Source: Spirochaetaceae bacterium (lineage in GTDB: Bacteria; Spirochaetota; Spirochaetia; Spirochaetales_E; Spirochaetaceae_B). Taken from it: a DNA stretch of 13,002 bases. The notes under the pieces were generated by a model that ran no database searches, was not told the origin of the DNA, and was given only the letters and a program-made list of their open reading frames with translations. The translations under genes were made by a program, and so were the position numbers. The stretch is from contig QKJO01000133.1 in the NCBI GenBank assembly GCA_003249275.1, forward strand, positions 1 to 13,002. The letters are read 5' to 3'. The first letter of the stretch is position 1; each line of letters opens with the position of its first letter. Positions 7,856 to 13,002 of this stretch are shown here, piece after piece.

Positions 7856-9735
7856 TTGAATTCCAGAAACATGGTTGTATTTTCGTCTATGATCTCACCC
7901 GGAGGCGGGAACTGAAATACGACCCAGCCCTCTCCCTTCATATTGACGGCGATATCGCTGCCGCCTATGGCCGTCATGACCTCTCTCTTTGAAAATCCGG
8001 TAAAATCGGGCAGCTCAGTTCCCACTGTGACCTTTTTAGGAGGATTGATCCGTACCCGGCCGTCATGTTCAAGAACCTTGTTTCCTTCTATGGGAATGCC
8101 GTAATAGGGAGCGAGAGACTCTGCCAGTTCCTTTATTAAAGGAGATACGATTCTTCCTCCGTAGATGCTCTGTCCCCTGGGGAGCTGAAGTATGATATAG
8201 ATGATCAATTCGGGATCTTCGGTGGGGAAAATCGCCAGTACGGAAGACATGAAATCCGTATCCGAATAGGTCCCTGTTTCAGGATCGATCCTCTGGGCAG
8301 TTCCCGATTTTCCCGATATCCGGAGCCCCGGCACCTGGGCCCTTCTGACGGTCCCTTCCGGAGATGAGACAACCTGTTCCATCATAAGGAGGATGCTTTC
8401 AGCCACCTCGGGAGAAACAACCTCCCGTACAGGTTCTCTTTCGTACTCCTTGACAATCTCTCCTGAAGGAGAAACGACCTTTTTGACGATCCTTGGTTTG
8501 AGCAGAACACCGCCGTTCGTAAAAACAGTGGCTGCTGAAATCATCTGCATGGCCGAAACACCGATTTCCTGACCAATGGCGATCGTCGGTTTGGAACGGA
8601 CGGACCACTTGGAGGGCTGATTGAGAATTCCGTTGGATTCTCCCGGCAGGGGGATTCCCGTTTTACTGCCGAAGCCGAAATTCTTAAGCATATTATAGTA
8701 GTTTTCCTGATCCACCGTATCGGATGCGAAGGCGGTTCCCACGTTGCTTGAATGGATAAGGATACCCGTTGTATCGAGAACGCCGTAGTTTCCCAGGTCG
8801 GTGATGGGGGGAATGTTATATTTTTGAAAGATCTCAGGGTTGTAGCCGCCCCTGGTGTCGAAGCTGTCCTCCGGCCTGATACCGCCCAGCTGCATGAAGC
8901 TGGCAATGGAGAATATCTTCATTACCGAACCGGGTTCATAGGTGAGGGTTACGGGGAGATTGTTTCTCTGAATGCTGTTGAACTTTGAGAAGGTATTGGG
9001 ATCAAAGGAGGGGAGGGAGACAAAACTGTAGAATTCACCGGTTTTAGCCCCCATCACAAGAATCATCAAACCTTCAGGTTTATTCTCTTCCATCGCTCTG
9101 CGGGCGACCTGTTCAGTAATATACTGAGTATTCAGGTCGATTGTCAGATAGACATCATTCCCGTAGAGAATCCGGTCATCGCTGGTCGTAATTTCCGGAG
9201 GAGCCAGAATCTGATTGAATGTGTATTCGATCCCGTCCAGCCCCGTATTATCAGTACCTACATATCCGATAACGTGGGAGGCCAGATTTTTCTCAGGATA
9301 ATTTCTTCCCTTATCAGGTTCAAGCCTGACACCGGGCAGGGATCCGGCCTGAATCAGTTCATTGACAAGTTTTGACTCCGTCGGTGAGATCTGCCGCTTA
9401 ATATACTGAAAACCCTGACGGGAGGGGTCTCTGAATCTTTCAAGCAGTGAATCTCTGTCTATGGAAAGCACATCCGCCAGAAGATCCGCCGTATGCCCGG
9501 GATCTTTGAACTCGGGAATCCAGCCGGTGACAGAATCCAGTCTGGTCTGAATCGCCATGAGTTTACCGTTTCTGTCGTAAATGGCGCCCCTTTGAAGTTC
9601 GGGAAATACGGGTGTATCCAGCGGACTCCCCGAAGACGAAAAGAGCATGATCCTTGCATATTGAACAACAATAAGGAGTGTGAAAGAAAAAAGTATTATG
9701 AGAAAAATTCGGAAGCGTCTGTTCCCGGTATTCAC
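7852..9735 (-). CDS. Class B penicillin-binding protein (FtsI/SpoVD-like) with PASTA domain
   Basis: A 627-aa bitopic peptidoglycan transpeptidase. It has one N-terminal membrane anchor (about 9-33) and a PBP dimerisation/pedestal region with QRGAIYDRNGKLMA (48-61) and GLDGIEYTFN (165-174). The transpeptidase domain carries all three active-site motifs: SVMK (Ser270-Lys273), SSN (329-331) and KSGT (476-479). The C-terminus (about 567-627, from VTVGTELPDFTGFSKREV on) is a single PASTA domain. It cross-links peptide stems outside the cytoplasmic membrane and is the target of beta-lactams. It starts with GTG in a GTGA overlap with the lepB stop and overlaps the next gene in the same way. The architecture fits FtsI/SpoVD division proteins, but no other division-cluster gene (mraZ, mraW, ftsL, mur) flanks it, so its division role is not proven. 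Confidence 0.93.
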   Translation of the reverse strand: MNTGNRRFRIFLIILFSFTLLIVVQYARIMLFSSSGSPLDTPVFPELQRGAIYDRNGKLMAIQTRLDSVTGWIPEFKDPGHTADLLADVLSIDRDSLLERFRDPSRQGFQYIKRQISPTESKLVNELIQAGSLPGVRLEPDKGRNYPEKNLASHVIGYVGTDNTGLDGIEYTFNQILAPPEITTSDDRILYGNDVYLTIDLNTQYITEQVARRAMEENKPEGLMILVMGAKTGEFYSFVSLPSFDPNTFSKFNSIQRNNLPVTLTYEPGSVMKIFSIASFMQLGGIRPEDSFDTRGGYNPEIFQKYNIPPITDLGNYGVLDTTGILIHSSNVGTAFASDTVDQENYYNMLKNFGFGSKTGIPLPGESNGILNQPSKWSVRSKPTIAIGQEIGVSAMQMISAATVFTNGGVLLKPRIVKKVVSPSGEIVKEYEREPVREVVSPEVAESILLMMEQVVSSPEGTVRRAQVPGLRISGKSGTAQRIDPETGTYSDTDFMSSVLAIFPTEDPELIIYIILQLPRGQSIYGGRIVSPLIKELAESLAPYYGIPIEGNKVLEHDGRVRINPPKKVTVGTELPDFTGFSKREVMTAIGGSDIAVNMKGEGWVVFQFPPPGEIIDENTTMFLEFK

Positions 9736-10235
9736 CTGTAGTTCGGTCCTCCGAAGATGTTTATCACTTTGCCCCTGATCGTCTCGATTGATATAAAACC
9801 GTAGTCCCTGGAATCCACAGAGTGGAATGAATTGTCTCCCAGCACAAGCACGGTGTCCTCAGGAACGGTCTTAAAGCCCGACAGCAGCTCTTTCTGTCTC
9901 TCTGTCAGGAAATACCGCTGATCACCCACCAGCAGCCAGCCTGTATCGTCCACTTCAATCGAGTCACCAGGCAGCAGCCGGCATCTTTTGACTACCAGCC
10001 TGTGATCATAGGGATTATTGAACACGACAACATCTCCGGAAGAAGGACCTGCTTTCCAGGGCCATAAATTCCGGTAGGCAATTTTACTCACAAGAATCGT
10101 CTGGCCGTTATGTATCCCCGGTTCCATGGATATCTCCTGAACCTGAAGGATATCAAAGCAGGAGAACCATAAAACTGCGGCGGCAGCCACAGCTGCGAAT
10201 ACTCCTCCGTAATGAACAATTGTTTTGTGAATCAT
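9732..10235 (-). CDS. lepB: Signal peptidase I
   Basis: A 167-aa type I signal peptidase that removes signal peptides from exported proteins at the outer face of the cytoplasmic membrane. One N-terminal membrane helix (about 10-30) is followed by the catalytic region: Ser36 in ISMEPG, the general-base Lys83 in RLVVKRCRLLPGD, and the box E motif GDNSFHSVDSRDYG. It is compact, like single-span family members, without the large E. coli insertions. Box B is SMEPGI rather than the usual SM-PTL form, but the Ser-Lys dyad is intact. Start choice: the ATG at 10235 has no clear Shine-Dalgarno site. GGAGGA lies inside the gene, 12 nt ahead of an in-frame GTG at codon 16, a possible but less likely start. 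It is the first gene of the lepB-PBP-DUF115-lipoprotein operon and divergent from the M23 gene. Confidence 0.93.
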   Translation of the reverse strand: MIHKTIVHYGGVFAAVAAAAVLWFSCFDILQVQEISMEPGIHNGQTILVSKIAYRNLWPWKAGPSSGDVVVFNNPYDHRLVVKRCRLLPGDSIEVDDTGWLLVGDQRYFLTERQKELLSGFKTVPEDTVLVLGDNSFHSVDSRDYGFISIETIRGKVINIFGGPNYR

Positions 10236-10293
10236 ATGTCAACTTATATTAATATACCCCTCATCTTTTGTCGATATATTCGAGTAGAGAAAT
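10236..10293. promoter_or_regulatory. Divergent promoter region between lepB and the M23 peptidase gene
   Basis: This 58-nt AT-rich gap must hold both promoters. On the minus strand TCGACA (10274-10269, 5/6 to TTGACA), a 17-nt spacer and TAATAT (10251-10246, 4/6) would start transcription near 10239, only a few bases before the lepB ATG. On the plus strand TATATT (10275-10280, 5/6 to TATAAT) lacks a good -35. The two candidates overlap, so the genes may compete for polymerase or share control. Confidence 0.45.
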
Positions 10294-11385
10294 ATGATCG
10301 TCCCAACAAACAGACAGGACCTTGAGGGATCCCTGCCCAGAAGAAAAAGTAGAAAAAACTCTCTCCCGGATGACACATACAGAAGTCTGTCATGGTTCGG
10401 TAAGGAGGACACATCCCTGTTTTCAGTGATCAGTCCCTTTATGACCGGATTTCTCCTCGCCCTCTCACTGTTCCTTTTGATTCTGGGAACAGAACTACCC
10501 TATAAACAACGGTATTATCACGGAAGTTTCAGGAATCTCACGCTGCCGGGAGAAACCGCCCTGAATGAAGTGGACATTCGAACCCTCAAGGCGGAAACGT
10601 CCGTTTTCCTGCCCTCGCCATCGGAAGCGGAAAGAACGGAACTATGGGAGATTCCCATGCGTCCCTACAGAGTCTCAGAAACTGACAGGATTTCTTCACT
10701 CAGTCAGAGATACGGCATAACCATCAGTTCCATTCTCAGCCTGAACAAGATAGAGAGCATACGTCATGTCAAAGCAGGCGACATCGTCCAGCTGCCCGAG
10801 GTGGACGGAATTCTCTATACCGTGGAAAAAGGGGACAGTTTTACATCTCTGCTGGAAAAATTCGGTCTGGACAGGGAAACTTTTCTCAAATTTAATCCCT
10901 TCATCCCCATCGTCAGTGAATCCCTGACGCTCCGTCCGGGACAGGAGGTCTTTCTACCCGATGTCTCTTTAGAAGAAGAGGAATTGCGGAACAGGACAGG
11001 ACAGTTGTATATCTTCCCTCTGAAAGGCAGAATCGAGAGACCCTACGGAGAGTATCGTGATCCGCTGACCCAGATAGAATCCAACCATAACGGCATTGAT
11101 ATCAAGGGAGAACTGGGTGATCCGGTACAGGCCGCCTTCGGCGGAACCGTTATCTCGGCCGGCTTCAATAACTCATACGGAAATTTCGTTGTTCTGGATC
11201 ACAGAAACGGATATAAAAGTCTTTATGCCCATCTCAGTGAAATCTCTGTAAGCAGAAATGATAAAGTCTTGCAGGGAGTAGTTATAGGTTTAGTCGGGAA
11301 AACTGGATATGCGCCGTCGGCCCATCTCCATTTTTCATTATTTAAAGGAAAGAAAAGTGTTGATCCTATGGATTATCTGCATTAG
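10294..11385 (+). CDS. Membrane-anchored LysM-M23 (LytM) peptidoglycan endopeptidase
   Basis: A 363-aa bitopic protein. A basic cytoplasmic tail (1-43, including PRRKSRK) precedes one membrane helix (about 45-66). The exported part has two LysM peptidoglycan-binding repeats (about 124-168, beginning PYRVSETDRISSLSQRYGI, and about 173-222). The M23/LytM zinc peptidase domain (about 238-363) has zinc ligands HNGID (H265, D269) and HLH (H346 the ligand), with catalytic H313 in YAHLSE and H344. All metal and catalytic positions are present, so it is probably an active cross-bridge hydrolase rather than a degenerate EnvC/NlpD-type activator. The ATG is preceded by only a weak GAGTAGAG (10282-10289). 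Its placement opposite lepB and a PBP suggests a role in wall remodelling; the cleaved bond is not known. Confidence 0.92.
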   Translation: MIVPTNRQDLEGSLPRRKSRKNSLPDDTYRSLSWFGKEDTSLFSVISPFMTGFLLALSLFLLILGTELPYKQRYYHGSFRNLTLPGETALNEVDIRTLKAETSVFLPSPSEAERTELWEIPMRPYRVSETDRISSLSQRYGITISSILSLNKIESIRHVKAGDIVQLPEVDGILYTVEKGDSFTSLLEKFGLDRETFLKFNPFIPIVSESLTLRPGQEVFLPDVSLEEEELRNRTGQLYIFPLKGRIERPYGEYRDPLTQIESNHNGIDIKGELGDPVQAAFGGTVISAGFNNSYGNFVVLDHRNGYKSLYAHLSEISVSRNDKVLQGVVIGLVGKTGYAPSAHLHFSLFKGKKSVDPMDYLH

Positions 11386-11408
11386 TATGGGGAATAGTAT
11401 TTAACACC

Positions 11409-11417
11409 TTATCCACA
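11409..11417 (+). other. Consensus-perfect DnaA box
   Basis: TTATCCACA is an exact match to the classical 9-mer DnaA box. It is single, in the gap before the small exported-peptide gene, without an AT-rich unwinding region or neighbouring boxes. One such 9-mer in 13 kb is not far from chance. Confidence 0.3.
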
Positions 11418-11446
11418 GGTTTTCCGCTTTCAGGAGGTTCTTACAA

Positions 11447-11578
11447 ATGAGAAAACTGGTTTTCTTCATCATAGCCCTTATGGCTCTTTTTAACCTGATA
11501 AGAGCGTTTGCGACATACAACAATCAGACAATTCCAGTGGAAACACTAGAAGCTCTCCAGGACAAACCTGAGAGCTGA
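11447..11578 (+). CDS. Tiny exported peptide, 43 aa, unknown function
   Basis: A short gene with a textbook ribosome site, AGGAGG at 11432-11437, 9 nt before the ATG. The product begins MRKLVFFIIALMALFNLIRA, a basic start followed by a hydrophobic core, and a likely cleavage after AFA near residue 22. That would release a mature peptide of only about 21 residues (starting TYNNQTIPVE, ending KPES). If uncleaved it would be a single-span membrane peptide. No cysteine is present, so it is not a lipoprotein. Its codons run directly into a terminator hairpin that includes the TGA stop. The gene follows the M23 peptidase by 61 nt and may be co-transcribed or have its own promoter. I recognise no family; the evidence for it being real is the ribosome site, the signal-peptide pattern and the terminator placement. 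Confidence 0.65.
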   Translation: MRKLVFFIIALMALFNLIRAFATYNNQTIPVETLEALQDKPES

Positions 11579-11585
11579 ATTTTTT
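11551..11585 (+). terminator. Terminator overlapping the end of the small peptide gene
   Basis: AGCTCTC-C-AGG (11551-11561) pairs with CCTGAGAGCT (11567-11576): ten base pairs with one bulged C and loop ACAAA. After three bases comes a run of six T (11580-11585). The stop codon TGA (11576-11578) begins at the last paired base. Confidence 0.75.
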
Positions 11586-11594
11586 ATCACGGAT

Positions 11595-11633
11595 AAAAAA
11601 AGCCGCAGTCCCCGGGGACGCGGCTTTTTTTTT
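11595..11633. terminator. Bidirectional intrinsic terminator between the small gene and secA
   Basis: GCCGC-A-GTCC (602-611 of the 11.6-kb segment) pairs with GGAC-GCGGC around a CCGG loop, with one bulged A. It is followed by nine T on the plus strand (11625-11633) and preceded by seven A (11595-11601), which read as a U-run on the minus strand. It therefore ends both the plus-strand M23/small-peptide transcript and the minus-strand secA transcript. Confidence 0.92.
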
Positions 11634-11636
11634 ACC

Positions 11637-11711
11637 CCGCATGCCCTTGGGCCTGAATGACAGGATCACGAAGGTGCTTTTTAGCACCTTCGTAGACGTC
11701 TATCCATGCGG
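11637..11711 (-). ncRNA. Structured element in the secA 3' region (possible small RNA)
   Basis: A 75-nt element between the secA stop and its terminator. CCGCATG (11637-11643) pairs with CATGCGG (11705-11711) as an outer 7-bp stem. Inside is a perfect 10-bp hairpin, CGAAGGTGCT/AGCACCTTCG (11669-11678/11683-11692), with a 4-nt loop, extendable by one A-T pair. Also inside are the perfect palindrome TAGACGTCTA (11693-11702) and a small GCCC-TT-GGGC hairpin (11643-11652). It lacks a TTCGA-type T-loop and T-arm pairing, so it is not a tRNA. Transcribed with secA it would sit just before the terminator, like a 3'-UTR-derived small RNA; alternatively it is a miniature palindromic repeat. Confidence 0.4.
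11644..11669 (-). repeat. 26-bp intergenic near-repeat, copy B
   Basis: On the minus strand this matches 1033-1058 at 22 of 26 ungapped positions, with mismatches only at positions 7, 8, 9 and 15. It forms one side of the structured element downstream of secA and ends at the base of the perfect hairpin. Confidence 0.4.
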
Positions 11712-11735
11712 CTCTACCGACTGGAAAGAATCACT

Positions 11736-13002
11736 TCAACCGTGGCAGTTCTTATACTTTTTCCCGCTGCCGCATGGACATGGATCATTCCTGCCCACCT
11801 TCGGTTCCGTCCGTCTTACCTGCATCTTCTGGGCATTCGCCTCGGCTCTCTCCTCCGACTTGCCGGGAGCAAAACCGTTCAATGCATTGTGGGATGCCTT
11901 CATGGGTATCCTGCTGCCGCCGGTGTAGGAGCGCTCGGGGGCATTTCTGACGATAACCTTGAAGATCTTTCTGGCCAGAGTGATTCTGATGTCATCCATC
12001 ATCTGATCGAAGATTTCAAAGCCTTCGTTCTTGTATTCCACCAGAGGATTCTTCTGGGCATAGGACCGAAGATAGACAGCTTCCCTCAGAGAGTCCAGAT
12101 TTTCAAGATGTTCCTGCCAGCGGTTGTCCAGATTTCTCAGGTACTCATAACGGATAAACTGATTGAACTGACCGCTTCCCACCAGTTCCTTCTTGTCTTC
12201 CAGATCCTTTTTGAGAAAATCGAACAGAATCGTCTGAAGCTCTCCCGGTTTGACAGATGACCAGTCCAGATTGTCGTCGGGAGAGTAGTTGAAATTCTCT
12301 TTCAGACGCATCAGCAGCCTTGCCAGAGCCTCCGTCTCATCCTGTTTGCAGTCGTTCTTGTAATCATCCAGAAGGATGGTGACAATTTCCTGCCCTGTTT
12401 CAAGGATTTTAACGGATAGATCGTCAGTGGACAGCAGTTCATCCCTCTGACCGTAGATAGAGTTTCTCTGCATACTGAGAACATCATCATAGTCCAAAAG
12501 GTGTTTTCTGATTTCATAGTTCCGGTCTTCCACCCGTTTCTGGGCTTTCTCCAGAGAGCGGTTGAGAAGGGAGTGCTGAAGAGGCTCGTCTCCTTCCATT
12601 CCCAGTTTGGTCATTGTCCGTTTGAAGTTCTCTCCACCGAAGAGTCTCATAAGTACATCGTCCAGGGAGATGTAGAACTGGGAGTAACCGGGGTCGCCCT
12701 GGCGGCCGGAACGACCGCGAAGCTGGTTGTCGATTCGTCTGGATTCATGTCTTTCCGAACCGATGACATACAGTCCGCCGAGCTTTTTTACCTCTTCGTT
12801 CTGTTCCCGCCAGTTCTCGTACTCTTTTTTAATCTGCCGGGCAATCTCTTCTTCCGTCGCTTCACTGCCGGCGGCCCGTCTGGCTCTGAATTCCGGGTTT
12901 CCACCCAGCTTGATATCCGTACCGCGTCCGGCCATATTCGTGGCGATGGTTATGGAACCTTTGTCACCGGCTTCTGCAATGATCAGAGCTTCACGGTGAT
13001 GG
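11736..13002 (-). CDS. secA: Preprotein translocase ATPase SecA, C-terminal half (partial)
   Basis: About 421 codons are visible; the N-terminal half lies beyond the right edge. SecA is the motor that pushes preproteins through SecYEG. Visible parts in order: the end of nucleotide-binding domain 2 with [17 protein letters not shown] and [20 protein letters not shown] (arginine-finger motif VI); the helical scaffold and wing region with [20 protein letters not shown] and [20 protein letters not shown]; a variable linker; and a C-terminal zinc-binding SEC-C motif, [13 protein letters not shown], which binds SecB or ribosomes and phospholipid in known SecAs. The stop TGA is at 11738-11736, followed by a structured element and a bidirectional terminator. 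No frameshift is seen. Together with lepB, 1.5 kb away, it makes this an export-related neighbourhood. Confidence 0.97.
   Translation of the reverse strand, partial: HHREALIIAEAGDKGSITIATNMAGRGTDIKLGGNPEFRARRAAGSEATEEEIARQIKKEYENWREQNEEVKKLGGLYVIGSERHESRRIDNQLRGRSGRQGDPGYSQFYISLDDVLMRLFGGENFKRTMTKLGMEGDEPLQHSLLNRSLEKAQKRVEDRNYEIRKHLLDYDDVLSMQRNSIYGQRDELLSTDDLSVKILETGQEIVTILLDDYKNDCKQDETEALARLLMRLKENFNYSPDDNLDWSSVKPGELQTILFDFLKKDLEDKKELVGSGQFNQFIRYEYLRNLDNRWQEHLENLDSLREAVYLRSYAQKNPLVEYKNEGFEIFDQMMDDIRITLARKIFKVIVRNAPERSYTGGSRIPMKASHNALNGFAPGKSEERAEANAQKMQVRRTEPKVGRNDPCPCGSGKKYKNCHG

Noticed and set aside
11409..11417. Replication origin indicated by the DnaA box.
   Set aside because: Only one box, no cluster, no AT-rich unwinding element and no dnaA/dnaN/gyrB genes nearby.
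11637..11711. Possible tRNA: 75-nt span closed by a 7-bp outer stem, and a GGTAGAGC string just upstream on the minus strand.
   Set aside because: No T-arm pairing next to the outer stem, no TTCGA-type T-loop, and the internal 10-bp hairpin does not fit a cloverleaf in either orientation.
11706..12260. Plus-strand open frame of 184 codons opposite secA.
   Set aside because: Antisense to the conserved SecA C-terminal region; no independent coding evidence.
1..13002. CRISPR array, insertion sequence, prophage or toxin-antitoxin pair.
   Set aside because: No regularly spaced direct repeats, transposase or phage-like proteins or paired small ORFs were seen; the genes are mostly core housekeeping.

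Overview
The window (about 50% GC by eye) is ordinary, densely coded bacterial chromosome. The gene content suggests a flagellated, diderm-like bacterium, most plausibly a free-living spirochaete. The basis is a single-chain dimeric-type GlyRS, a Maf/DUF115 protein, lipoprotein and coiled-coil periplasmic genes, and a LysM-M23 bitopic envelope protein. This is inference from family resemblance; no 16S or other decisive marker is present.

Layout, left to right. (1) The C-terminal end of an AlaA-like aminotransferase (+), then a hairpin. (2) A 202-aa exported coiled-coil protein (+) closed by a strong intrinsic terminator. (3) A promoter (TTTACT-N17-TATAAT) driving three aminoacyl-tRNA synthetase genes in tandem, gltX-glyQS-tyrS, with glyQS and tyrS overlapping by 4 nt, and a terminator after tyrS. 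(4) A convergent minus-strand operon read right to left: lepB (signal peptidase I), a class B penicillin-binding protein with a PASTA domain, a DUF115/Maf-like protein, and a TPR lipoprotein. Its first three genes are joined by two GTGA stop-start overlaps. (5) Divergent from lepB, a membrane-anchored LysM-M23 (LytM) endopeptidase (+). (6) A 43-codon gene for a tiny exported peptide, whose 3' end lies inside a terminator hairpin. (7) A bidirectional terminator and then, on the minus strand, the C-terminal half of secA running off the right edge. A structured element of about 75 nt lies between the secA stop and its terminator.

Two functional blocks stand out: a translation block (three synthetases from one promoter) and an envelope/secretion block (signal peptidase, peptidoglycan transpeptidase, peptidoglycan hydrolase and SecA). 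The least explained signals are non-coding: the element in the secA 3' region, and a 26-bp near-repeat (22/26 identical) shared between that element and the gltX promoter region. I see no CRISPR, prophage, insertion sequence, tRNA or rRNA, and no convincing new multi-gene system; the novelty candidates are modest.
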